Assembly: GCA_003131365.1 (NCBI GenBank)
Contig: PKVB01000138.1
Location: forward strand, 239-21,800
Direction: 5' to 3'
Source of the DNA: Gemmatimonadota bacterium
Lineage (GTDB): Bacteria; Gemmatimonadota; Gemmatimonadetes; Gemmatimonadales; Gemmatimonadaceae
Length of the DNA stretch: 21,562 nt
Part shown: positions 14,641 to 21,562 of the stretch, piece by piece
Position numbering within the stretch: position 1 is the stretch's first letter
Layout: the number at the start of each line of letters is the position of its first letter
Notes under the pieces: generated by a model
Told to the model about the DNA's origin: nothing
The model's input: only the letters and a program-made list of their open reading frames with translations
Databases searched by the model: none
Made by a program: the position numbers and the translations under genes

Positions 14641-16128
14641 TCAAGCGTCCGTTGCGGGAGTTGCCCTTGGCGCCGTCATTGCCTCGGGGCTGAGCAAACT
14701 GTCGAGCTGGCCGCGCGTCATAAGCCCACGCTCGCAAACGAGATCGTAAACCCCTCGCCCCGTCTCGAGTGCTTCCTTTGCGATCTCGGTAGTCGTCTCG
14801 TAGCCGAGCACCGGAACGAGAGCGGTGATGACGCCGACCGACTGTTCGACGAAGCTACGCATACGTTCAGCGTTCGCGGTAATTCCCTCCACGCAGCGGT
14901 TCTGAAGAATCCTGCACGCGCGCTCGAGGTAGGTCATTCCACTGAGCAGCCTGAACGCGATGATTGGCTCGAACACGTTGAGCTGGAGCTGCCCGGCCTC
15001 GGCGGCCATCGTTACCGTCACATCACCGCCGATGATGTCGAAGCACACTTGATTCACCATCTCGGGAATCACCGGGTTCACCTTTCCCGGCATGATCGAG
15101 GAGCCCGGCTGCATTGGCGGAAGATTGATCTCGCCCAGCCCCGCGCGCGGACCCGAGCTTAACAACCGCAGATCATTGCAGATCTTGGAGAGCTTCACAG
15201 CGCAGCGCTTGAGAACGCCCGAGAGCTGAACGAACGCGCCGGTGTCGGCAGTGGCCTCGACGAGATCGGGCGCGGTGATGAACGGCAATCCCGTAATGTG
15301 CTCCAGATGCCGGCGCACGCTCTCCGCATACTTGGGCGGCGCGTTGATCCCCGTGCCAATCGCGGTCGCGCCCATGTTGATCTCGCGAATGAGCGCCTGC
15401 GCTTCGCCGAGCCGGTCGACATCCTCGAGCATCGTGTGCGCGAAGGCGTTGAACTCCTGGCCGAGAGTCATCGGGACGGCATCCTGAAGCTGGGTGCGTC
15501 CCATCTTGATGAACGAGCCGAACTCCTCGCCCTTGTGCAGAAACGCCGCGGCCAGCGCGATCATCGCCAATTGCAGGTCCCCGATGCTCGTGTGAAGCGC
15601 GAGCTTCACCGAGGTCGGATAAACGTCGTTGGTCGACTGGCTGAGATTGAGGTGATTGTTGGGGTGAACGATGTCGTACTGCCCGCGCTCCTTGCCGAGG
15701 ATCTCGAGCGCGCGATTGGCCATCACTTCGTTTGCGTTCATGTTCGACGAAGTTCCGGCGCCGCCCTGGATCATGTCGACCCGAAAATGCTCGTGGTGCA
15801 GACCTTCCCTGATCTCGCCGGCCGCCTGTGAGATCGCATCAACGATATCCCGGTCGAGGAGCTTCATCTCGAGGTTGGCGCGCGCGGCTGCCTCCTTCAC
15901 GGTGGCCAGCGCTGCAACAAGGGTGGGAAATTCACGCAGCTCGATGCCGGTGATGCAGAAATTCTCGATCGCGCGCAGAGTCTGAATCCCGTACAGCGCC
16001 GAGGTGGGAACGTCGCGCTCGCCGAGCAGATCGTGCTCCCGGCGGGTTGGCCCGGAGAGATCTACGCGCGGAGCGCCGGCAGCTTCGAGGCGTAGCTTTC
16101 TCAGCCTTGATGGAGGGGGAGGTTTCAT
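14641..16128 (-). CDS. aspA: Aspartate ammonia-lyase (aspartase)
   Basis: A 495-residue cytosolic enzyme that converts L-aspartate to fumarate plus ammonia. Core motifs of the aspartase/fumarase superfamily are present: GGAGTSSNMNANEV (122-135), HPNNHLNLSQSTND (155-168) and the flexible-loop signature GSSIMPGKVNP (342-352) with the catalytic Ser. The stretches VIPEMVNQVCFDIIGGDVT and MAAEAGQLQLNVFEP are closer to aspartase than to class II fumarase. The frame is open as far as 16491, but the extra 121 residues read antisense to the next gene and are rejected. ATG 16128 is the best start, giving a basic N-terminal extension of about 30 residues before REHDLLGE. No clear Shine-Dalgarno is seen. 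It is divergent from the isoaspartyl-peptidase remnant (94 bp) and adjacent to the glycosylasparaginase gene, consistent with aspartate catabolism. Confidence 0.93.
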   Translation of the reverse strand: MKPPPPSRLRKLRLEAAGAPRVDLSGPTRREHDLLGERDVPTSALYGIQTLRAIENFCITGIELREFPTLVAALATVKEAAARANLEMKLLDRDIVDAISQAAGEIREGLHHEHFRVDMIQGGAGTSSNMNANEVMANRALEILGKERGQYDIVHPNNHLNLSQSTNDVYPTSVKLALHTSIGDLQLAMIALAAAFLHKGEEFGSFIKMGRTQLQDAVPMTLGQEFNAFAHTMLEDVDRLGEAQALIREINMGATAIGTGINAPPKYAESVRRHLEHITGLPFITAPDLVEATADTGAFVQLSGVLKRCAVKLSKICNDLRLLSSGPRAGLGEINLPPMQPGSSIMPGKVNPVIPEMVNQVCFDIIGGDVTVTMAAEAGQLQLNVFEPIIAFRLLSGMTYLERACRILQNRCVEGITANAERMRSFVEQSVGVITALVPVLGYETTTEIAKEALETGRGVYDLVCERGLMTRGQLDSLLSPEAMTAPRATPATDA

Positions 16129-16222
16129 GCGTAGCGGGAAGCTATACTGGCCGAATACCTTATTGAAGTCACTCGCCCGCCCCGCGAGGCAGGCGCCGCA
16201 ACGATCCCCGTCCACCAGGAAT

Positions 16223-16699
16223 ATGCAGCGCTCTCTGCTTCGACTGGCCGCATGCGCCGGCCTATTCGCGTCGCTTTGCCTTCCCTCGGCTGTGCATTCA
16301 CAGTCGGCGCTCGATAAGGCGGGCAATCTCGCTGCCGGGACGTCGACGGGCGGAACGAACATGAAGCGGTTCGGGCGCGTTGGCGACTCGCCGATCATCG
16401 GCGCCGGGACGTACGCCAACAATCTGAGCTGCGCGGTCTCCGGCACCGGCGACGGAGAGTTCTTCATTCGCAACAACGTCGCGGCCGACATCTGCGCGCG
16501 CGTTCGCTACAGCGGAGTCTCGCTCCAGCAGGTCGCGGACGATGTCGTGATGAAAGAGCTCGTGGCGCAGAACGGCGGAGGCGGAGTGATCGCGATGGAC
16601 CGGAAGGGAAACATCGCCACGCCCTTCAATACTCCGGGGATGTATCGGGCATGGGTGACGAGCGACGGAAAAATTACGGTCAAGATCTACCGCGATTAA
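16223..16699 (+). CDS. Secreted isoaspartyl peptidase/asparaginase beta-subunit remnant lacking the nucleophile
   Basis: A 158-residue protein with a Sec signal peptide (LLRLAACAGLFASLCL, ending about VHSQ). It is joined directly to SALDKAGNLAAGTSTGG, that is, residue 6 of the beta-subunit of type-2 (Ntn) asparaginases. In the family this segment is preceded by TVGAV, whose Thr is the autocleavage site and nucleophile. Here TVGAV and the whole alpha-subunit (about 170-180 residues) are absent. Substrate-binding residues remain: GRVGDSP (Arg52, Asp55), SGTGDGE (Thr75, Gly76) and PFNTPGMYR. The chosen start is ATG 16223, with AGGA close by. An in-frame ATG at 16127 would add 32 residues and displace the signal peptide. 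No alpha-subunit reading frame lies upstream. It is either a decayed gene or a secreted non-catalytic binding protein. The reading frame itself is intact. Confidence 0.8.
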   Translation: MQRSLLRLAACAGLFASLCLPSAVHSQSALDKAGNLAAGTSTGGTNMKRFGRVGDSPIIGAGTYANNLSCAVSGTGDGEFFIRNNVAADICARVRYSGVSLQQVADDVVMKELVAQNGGGGVIAMDRKGNIATPFNTPGMYRAWVTSDGKITVKIYRD

Positions 16700-16760
16700 C
16701 GTTTGTCGCCCTGAAAAGCGTAGGCCGCGACTAACGTTCGTCACCTCGAAAAGCGTAGGC
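16691..16760. repeat. Tandem duplication, two 35-nt units, spanning the end of the beta-subunit gene
   Basis: Unit 1 (16691-16725) and unit 2 (16726-16760) are directly adjacent and match at 30 of 35 positions; both end GAAAAGCGTAGGC. Unit 1 begins with CGCGATTAA, the last two codons and stop of the upstream gene. Unit 2 begins with CGCGACTAA, which would also read Arg-Asp-stop. Four of the five differences are transitions that form T/C pairs; the fifth is G/A. Confidence 0.85.
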
Positions 16761-16795
16761 CCATTTTCAAAGAAACACCTAATGGAGAGTGGTAA

Positions 16796-17938
16796 ATGGG
16801 AATATCGAGAAGGAAATTCTTAGGAACCAGCGCGGCGGCGGCTGCTGTACTCACGTTCGACCGCAGCGCCAACGCCGCTACTCCGCGAATCTCGGTCATC
16901 GACAGGGCGAGGGTTTCGGAGCCGGCGTTCCAGCCCGTCGTGGTCGCGTCCGCGAACGGCATCCGCGGCGTCGCGCGCGCTTATGACATGATCACGCGTC
17001 AGAACGCCGACACGCTGGACGCGATCATCGCCGGCGTCAACATCCAGGAGCTCGATCCCGAGGATCAGTCGGTTGGGCTGGGCGGTCTGCCGAATGAAGA
17101 AGGAGTGGTGCAGCTCGATGCCTCGTGCATGCACGGCCCCACGAAGCGGGCCGGATCGGTCGGCGCCCTCGAGGACATCGCGACGCCATCGCTCGTCGCG
17201 AAAGCGGTGATGGACTACACCGATCACATCATGCTGGTGGGCGCGGGCGCGAAGAAGTTCGCGCTCGAAATGGGATTCAAGGAGCAGAACCTTCTCACTG
17301 AAAAGAGCAGGCGCGATTGGCTCCGCTGGAAAGCCTGCCTCAACCCGGTCGACAACTGGCTCGACACCCGGAGTGACAGCGCAGCTTCGCCTCCACCAAC
17401 CGCGAGCCTGTCGTTTGATGATCCGCTTCACGTGAAATTCACCACCGGGACCATCAACATGAACGCAGTGAATGCCGCGGGAGACATGTCCTCGGTCACG
17501 ACGACCAGTGGACTGTCGTGGAAGGTGCCGGGAAGAGTTGGTGATTCACCGATCATCGGCGCGGGGCAATACTGCGACAACAGCGTGGGCGCGGCGGGAT
17601 CCACCGGGCGCGGTGAAGCGAACATCAAAGTCTGCGGCGCGTTCCTGATCGTCGAGTTAATGCGGCAGGGGATGTCGCCGGACCAGGCGTGCATGAAGAC
17701 AATCGATCGAGTGATCGCAATGACCGAGCGGCGGCTGCTCGATCCCGCCGGCCGGCCGCTATTCGACCTGCAGTTCTATGCCTTGCACAGGGACGGGCGG
17801 TTCGGCTCGGCCACCGCCTACGAGGGCGCCCGCTTTTCGGTCGCCGACTCCAGTGGAGCCCGGCTCGTTCCGATGAAGTTCAAGTTCGCGCGATCGGAGA
17901 GGCCGCAGATGCCTGAAGTCAGGTGTCGCCGAGCTTGA
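16796..17938 (+). CDS. Tat-exported N4-(beta-N-acetylglucosaminyl)-L-asparaginase (glycosylasparaginase)
   Basis: A 380-residue Ntn hydrolase that cleaves the Asn-GlcNAc amide bond, or related beta-aspartyl amides, releasing aspartate. The N-terminus SRRKFLGTSAAAAA is a twin-arginine signal. The alpha-part shows ANGIRGVARAYDMI, DTLDAIIAGVNIQE, GLGGLPNEEG and DASCMHG. Autocleavage is expected before Thr219 in TTGTINM. From Thr219 to the GRVGDSP motif (Arg247, Asp250) the spacing is the same as in characterised glycosylasparaginases. STGRGE (269-274) supplies the oxyanion/substrate loop. All key residues are therefore present, unlike in the preceding gene. ATG 16796 has GGAG 8 nt upstream. The 3' end overlaps the convergent chemoreceptor gene by 20 bp, and the Arg-rich tail EVRCRRA looks like a run-on. 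Confidence 0.9.
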   Translation: MGISRRKFLGTSAAAAAVLTFDRSANAATPRISVIDRARVSEPAFQPVVVASANGIRGVARAYDMITRQNADTLDAIIAGVNIQELDPEDQSVGLGGLPNEEGVVQLDASCMHGPTKRAGSVGALEDIATPSLVAKAVMDYTDHIMLVGAGAKKFALEMGFKEQNLLTEKSRRDWLRWKACLNPVDNWLDTRSDSAASPPPTASLSFDDPLHVKFTTGTINMNAVNAAGDMSSVTTTSGLSWKVPGRVGDSPIIGAGQYCDNSVGAAGSTGRGEANIKVCGAFLIVELMRQGMSPDQACMKTIDRVIAMTERRLLDPAGRPLFDLQFYALHRDGRFGSATAYEGARFSVADSSGARLVPMKFKFARSERPQMPEVRCRRA

Positions 17939-19292
17939 AGGTGCCGACCAGGTCCGAAATGCGCCCCGAGGCGTCGGTCAGCGCCACGGCCACGGCTGCG
18001 AGGTCCGCGATGTTCCTGCTCTGCTCCTCGTCCGACACTGCCACGTCGTGCATCGCGCGCGAGAACGCGCTGGTGCCGTAGGATAGGCCCGCCAGACGCT
18101 GGGTCATGAGCGAGATCAGCTCGTTCGATTCACGAACGGCTCTCTCGATGCGACCGCTCAGGTCTTCTCCTTCGACCGTTCCCTCTTCGACCCGTGAGAG
18201 CGACTGGCGTCCGGCGCGCGTTGCCTCGAGAGCCTGTTCGACCGTGGCCACAGTGCGCGATGTCGCCTCGCGCGACTGCACGACGCTGTCCACCATCTCC
18301 TGAACGAGCGACGTCGTGCGTTGGGCGGCGTCTGCGGAGCTGCTTGCAAGGCGCCGCACCTCGCTCGCGACCACCGCGAAACCATGACCGTGCTCACCGG
18401 CGCGCGCTGCTTCCATCGCCGCGTTGAGCGCGAGGAGCTTCGACTGCCTGGCGATTTTCTGCACGAGTACGAGGAACGCTCCGATCTCGTCCACCGCCGC
18501 CGACATCGCATCGATTCCTTCGGCGCTCTCGAGCGCGTCGGAAGCTAGAGACTGGAGCGAGCTCGCGGTGCGCTCGAGACGCATCCGGTTTTCGCGCGCC
18601 AGCTGCCGCAGTGCCTGATCGCGTCGCAATCCTTCCTGTGCCGCTTCGCGAAGATTTCCGGAGATCTCGACCAACTTTGTCGCTTCGGCCATCAATTCCT
18701 TGATCGCCCGCTCGCGCGTGACGGCGTCCTGGCTCAGTGCGTTGGTCGTCGCGGCGCCATCGCGGGCTGATGCCGCGGCGGACACGGATGCCTTCACAAC
18801 CTGCGATGCCAGCTCGCTGTTGTCATCGGCGGAACTCTGCATCTTGCTGGCTACGCCCCTCAGCTCGGTGAGCATCGATATCGTCGATCTAGTGAGGCGG
18901 TCGACGGTCCGGTTGGAAGCCGAAGGCTTGTAGTTGCTCGAAAGATCACCCTTTGCGATGGCCTCGTGCGTGCGCGCGAGCTCGGCGGCCGGCCCACTAA
19001 CGTGCTGGCGAACAAAGATCAGCGCGGCCCAGACAGTGGCGGCGAGCGCGACCCCGATCCAGAGGACAGCAATCGCGAGCGCCAACTCGACACCACCCAC
19101 CGACAGCAGATCCTCGCGCGTTCCCGCGGGAATCTGGCGATAGACCTGCCAGCAGATTCCGCCGAGACCGATGAGAAACACCGATCCGAAAGTGATGCTC
19201 GTTCCGAGCGCGCGACGCTGCAACGCGCTGAAGAACGGCTTGAGTAAGCCGGCGGAAGGGCGCGGAACGAGAGGGAGCGGCGTTGCTGTCAT
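17919..19292 (-). CDS. Methyl-accepting chemotaxis-type signal transducer without a sensory ectodomain
   Basis: A 457-residue inner-membrane protein. TM1 (about 31-52) and TM2 (about 68-94) are separated by only about 15 residues, so there is no periplasmic ligand-binding domain. A HAMP-like/linker region (about 95-150) leads into a long coiled coil. The highly conserved signalling hairpin tip is at about 279-316, with KIARQSKLLALNAAMEAAR, GHGFAVVASEVRRLA and likely methylation-helix repeats on both sides. The C-terminus FKLGDT lacks a CheR-docking WxxF-type pentapeptide. It would bind CheA/CheW-like partners. Input may be membrane state, redox or an internal signal. ATG 19292 is preferred over an in-frame TTG at 19370, which adds a polar 26-residue stretch. 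It is divergent from leuS (78 bp) and overlaps the glycosylasparaginase 3' end. No che genes are in the window. Confidence 0.9.
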   Translation of the reverse strand: MTATPLPLVPRPSAGLLKPFFSALQRRALGTSITFGSVFLIGLGGICWQVYRQIPAGTREDLLSVGGVELALAIAVLWIGVALAATVWAALIFVRQHVSGPAAELARTHEAIAKGDLSSNYKPSASNRTVDRLTRSTISMLTELRGVASKMQSSADDNSELASQVVKASVSAAASARDGAATTNALSQDAVTRERAIKELMAEATKLVEISGNLREAAQEGLRRDQALRQLARENRMRLERTASSLQSLASDALESAEGIDAMSAAVDEIGAFLVLVQKIARQSKLLALNAAMEAARAGEHGHGFAVVASEVRRLASSSADAAQRTTSLVQEMVDSVVQSREATSRTVATVEQALEATRAGRQSLSRVEEGTVEGEDLSGRIERAVRESNELISLMTQRLAGLSYGTSAFSRAMHDVAVSDEEQSRNIADLAAVAVALTDASGRISDLVGTFKLGDT

Positions 19293-19320
19293 CTGGAGGT
19301 GCGATTGTTGAACGACTCGG

Positions 19321-19358
19321 TCAGCCGCGCCGGAGATGAAACTCCGTCGCTCAGCCGC
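19321..19358. repeat. Direct repeats TCAGCCGC flanking a small hairpin upstream of leuS
   Basis: TCAGCCGC occurs at 19321-19328 and 19351-19358. Between them CGGAG (19331-19335) pairs with CTCCG (19342-19346) around a 6-nt loop. It lies 13-50 nt before the leuS ATG in the 78-bp divergent gap. It may be an operator or leader structure; it is too short and lacks the conserved boxes for a T-box element. Confidence 0.25.
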
Positions 19359-19370
19359 TAGTTTGTACAA

Positions 19371-21562
19371 ATGGAAAATTCGGCAACACGGAACGACCCT
19401 TTCCCCTCAGACGCCTTCTCTTACGATCCATCGGCGATCGAGCAGAAGTGGCAGCGCATCTGGCAGGAGCGTGGCACGAACCACACGGATCTGCAGCGCG
19501 CCCAAAGGCCGTTCTATGCCCTGATGATGTTCCCCTATCCGTCCGCCGAAGGACTCCACGTCGGAAATCTTTTTGCGTTCACAGGGAATGACATTTATGG
19601 ACGATTCCAGCGTCTCATCGGACACAACGTCTTCGAGCCGCTCGGGTATGACGCTTTCGGGATTCATTCGGAGAATTATGCCCTCAAGGTCGGGCAGCAT
19701 CCGATGGAGCTCATCCCGCGGAACATCGCCAACTTCCAGCGCCAGCTCGAAAGAGCTGGTTTGATGGTTGATTGGCGCTACAGGCTCTCAACGACGGACC
19801 CCAGCTACTACAAGTGGACGCAGTGGCTCTTCCTGCAGCTCTACGAGCAGGGGCTCGCCTACAAGAAGCAGGCGGCGGTCAACTGGTGTCCCGACTGCAA
19901 GACGGTGCTGGCCAACGAACAGGTTGTAGGTGGGCTGTGCGAGCGCAGCAAGACGCCGGTCGAGCAGCGGCTCCTCGAGCAGTGGTTCTTCCGCATCAGC
20001 GATTACGCTCCAAGGTTGCTCGAGAATCTCGACCACATCGATTGGTCGGAGACCACCAAGACCGCGCAGCGAAACTGGATCGGTCGCTCCGAAGGGGCGG
20101 AAATCGCCTTCGAAGCGGAGAACGTGGCGGGGGGCGAGTGCGAGATCCGCGTCTTCACAACCCGGCCTGACACGATTTACGGGGCCACGTACCTGGTTCT
20201 CGCTCCCGAGCATCCCCTTGTTGACGGGCTCGTAAAGCCGGCCGAGCGAAAGCGGCTGAACGCGTACCGCGAGAAGACGAAGAAGCAGGACATCATCACC
20301 CGAAAGACGAGCACCGAGAAGACCGGAGTCTTCACCGGATCCTACGCCATCAATCCGGCGACCGAGAAGAAGATTCCGATCTGGGTCTCCGACTACGTGC
20401 TGATGGAGTACGGGACGGGCGCGATCATGGGAGTGCCAGGCCACGATCAGCGCGATTTCGAATTCGCGACCAAGTTCGAGCTTCCGATCGTGCGCGTGGT
20501 TTGCGGCGAGCGCGAGGATGCGAGCACGCCGCTGCACGAGGCGTTCACGGAGTGCGAATCGGGGACTCTGGTCAACTCCGGCCTGTTCGATGGATTCCGG
20601 GTCGAGGCCGCGAAAAAAGCAATAGTGGAGCTGCTCTCCAAGAATGGCGCGGCCAAGCCGATCGTTCACTATCGGCTCCACGACTGGTGCATCTCACGGC
20701 AGCGATACTGGGGTCCACCGATTCCGATCATCTACTGCGAAGCATGCGGAGTGGTGCCGGTGCCGGAGAAGGACCTGCCGGTCGTGTTACCGTTCATTGA
20801 GGATTTCAAGCCAGACGATTCTGGAGTGTCGCCGCTGGCGCGTCACGAGGAGTGGTATCGCGTCGAGTGCCCGAAGTGCGGCAAGATGGGACGCCGCGAG
20901 ACGGACGTGTCGGACACGTTCCTCGACAGCGCCTGGTATTTCTTGCGCTACCCGAGTGTCGGCCGGGACAACGCGCCGTTCGACAAGGGCGTCACGAAAA
21001 AGTGGCTGCCCGTGAACTCGTACATCGGCGGCAACGAGCACGCGGTGCTGCACCTGCTGTATTCCCGGTTCATCACGATGGTACTACATGATGCTGGTCA
21101 TCTGGATTTTGAGGAGCCCTTCACGCGGTTTCGCGCGCACGGTCACATCATCCGTGAAGGCGCGAAGATGTCGAAGACGCAGGGCAACATCGTGAACCCC
21201 GACGAGTACATCGAGCAGTGGGGCGCCGACGCGTTCCGCACGTACCTCATGTTCCTCGGGCCGTACGAGCAGGGCGGTGATTTCCGCGATCAGAGCATCT
21301 CGGGGCCCCGTCGTTTCCTCGACCGGATGTTCGCATCGGTCCAGAGCATGTCGAGCGACGGCGCGCCGGATCATTCGGTGATGCGCAAGCTGCATCAGAC
21401 GATCAGGAAGGTCAGTGAGGACATTCCGCGTCTGAGCTACAACACCGCGGTCGCCGCGATGATGGAGTACATGAACGTTCTCCGCAAAGGGGAGCGGACG
21501 CCCCATCGCGACGAGGTGCTGCCGCTGATTCCACTGGTGTCGCCGTTCGCGCCGCACATCGC
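19371..21562 (+). CDS. leuS: Leucyl-tRNA synthetase, class Ia (3' end beyond the window)
   Basis: 730 codons are present, open to the window edge. The protein charges tRNA-Leu with leucine in the cytosol. The N-terminal Rossmann fold shows FPYPSAEGLHVGN, with the HIGH motif as His63-Val-Gly-Asn66, and NWCPDCKTVLANEQV for the zinc-type insertion. The CP1 editing domain has the conserved TTRPDTIYGATYLVLAPEH and YGTGAIMGVPGHDQRD, with the editing Asp. RQRYWGPPIPI and DTFLDSAWYFLRY follow, and KMSKT (599-603, usually KMSKS) closes the active site. The tRNA-binding helical and C-terminal domains are cut by the window edge. ATG 19371 has no Shine-Dalgarno; TTG 19362 lies just upstream in frame but the ATG fits the family N-terminus. 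Confidence 0.97.
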   Translation, partial: MENSATRNDPFPSDAFSYDPSAIEQKWQRIWQERGTNHTDLQRAQRPFYALMMFPYPSAEGLHVGNLFAFTGNDIYGRFQRLIGHNVFEPLGYDAFGIHSENYALKVGQHPMELIPRNIANFQRQLERAGLMVDWRYRLSTTDPSYYKWTQWLFLQLYEQGLAYKKQAAVNWCPDCKTVLANEQVVGGLCERSKTPVEQRLLEQWFFRISDYAPRLLENLDHIDWSETTKTAQRNWIGRSEGAEIAFEAENVAGGECEIRVFTTRPDTIYGATYLVLAPEHPLVDGLVKPAERKRLNAYREKTKKQDIITRKTSTEKTGVFTGSYAINPATEKKIPIWVSDYVLMEYGTGAIMGVPGHDQRDFEFATKFELPIVRVVCGEREDASTPLHEAFTECESGTLVNSGLFDGFRVEAAKKAIVELLSKNGAAKPIVHYRLHDWCISRQRYWGPPIPIIYCEACGVVPVPEKDLPVVLPFIEDFKPDDSGVSPLARHEEWYRVECPKCGKMGRRETDVSDTFLDSAWYFLRYPSVGRDNAPFDKGVTKKWLPVNSYIGGNEHAVLHLLYSRFITMVLHDAGHLDFEEPFTRFRAHGHIIREGAKMSKTQGNIVNPDEYIEQWGADAFRTYLMFLGPYEQGGDFRDQSISGPRRFLDRMFASVQSMSSDGAPDHSVMRKLHQTIRKVSEDIPRLSYNTAVAAMMEYMNVLRKGERTPHRDEVLPLIPLVSPFAPHI

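Noticed and set aside
16004..16222. Longer start for the isoaspartyl peptidase beta-subunit gene, possibly carrying an alpha-subunit
   Set aside because: The upstream codons overlap aspA antisense, show no alpha-subunit motifs, and would bury the signal peptide.
16129..16491. N-terminal extension of aspartate ammonia-lyase to 616 residues
   Set aside because: The extra 121 codons are antisense to the signal-peptide/beta-subunit gene; they contain the reversed image of the GRVGDSPIIGAG coding stretch and no aspartase homology.
16391..17562. Identical 14-nt blocks CCGATCATCGGCGC at 16391-16404 and 17549-17562 as a mobile-element or recombination repeat
   Set aside because: They encode the same conserved DSPIIGA motif in two homologous Ntn hydrolases, so shared ancestry explains them.
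19293..19370. T-box or other riboswitch controlling leuS
   Set aside because: Only 78 bp are available, shared with a divergent gene, and no specifier-loop or antiterminator sequence was seen; only a 5-bp hairpin is present.
1..21562. CRISPR arrays, insertion sequences, prophage genes, tRNA or rRNA genes
   Set aside because: Read-through of all gaps found no regular spaced repeats, transposase or integrase motifs, terminal inverted repeats of element size, or cloverleaf-like sequences.

Overview
The window is high-GC DNA, dense with genes on both strands. It looks like a free-living, aerobic, diderm bacterium: it has a TonB-dependent receptor with a FecR regulator, several lipoprotein or Tat/Sec-exported proteins, a caa3-type cytochrome oxidase, and an L,D-transpeptidase-like and a PBP4-like wall enzyme. 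The mix of families and the look of the lineage-type hypothetical proteins (Arg-rich 116-aa protein, Ser/Thr-rich lipoprotein after an ECF sigma factor) fit Gemmatimonadota best. That assignment is an inference from family resemblance, not a database result.

Layout. (a) 1-1076: the 5' part of a DoxX-like membrane protein (minus strand, running off the left edge), divergent from an exported L,D-transpeptidase-like protein. (b) 1110-6387: a cell-surface signalling locus. A TonB-dependent receptor with an STN signalling domain and a FecR-type anti-sigma regulator lie on the minus strand. An ECF sigma factor and an uncharacterised lipoprotein lie on the plus strand and start back-to-back with fecR. 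(c) 6388-6938: an intergenic block rich in inverted repeats, then a small Arg-rich protein of unknown function. (d) 7108-9347: a PBP4-type D,D-carboxypeptidase (dacB), divergent from an unknown four-helix membrane protein. (e) 9344-14541: a complete ctaC-ctaD-ctaE-ctaF-ctaG cluster on the minus strand, encoding a caa3-type cytochrome c oxidase whose subunit II carries a fused cytochrome c. (f) 14641-17938: an aspartate/asparagine block with aspartate ammonia-lyase, a secreted remnant of an isoaspartyl peptidase reduced to its beta-subunit, and a Tat-exported glycosylasparaginase. (g) 17919-21562: a chemoreceptor-like protein with almost no periplasmic domain, divergent from leuS, which runs off the right edge.

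How the genes work together. In (b) the receptor, FecR and sigma factor form a standard outer membrane-to-cytoplasm signalling chain, but the sigma gene is divergent rather than upstream in the same operon. In (e) the tight spacing (gaps of 1-13 bp) shows one co-transcribed oxidase operon. In (f) asparaginase-type hydrolases would release aspartate from peptide or glycan asparagine derivatives, and AspA would convert it to fumarate and ammonia.

The most notable items are the Ntn-hydrolase beta-subunit that has lost its nucleophilic Thr but kept its substrate-binding residues and gained a signal peptide (16223-16699), the imperfect 35-nt tandem repeat at its 3' end (16691-16760), and a nested hairpin overlapping the ribosome-binding site of the lipoprotein gene (5343-5406). 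I saw no insertion sequence, CRISPR array, tRNA, rRNA or phage gene. No gene-free stretch exceeds about 200 bp.
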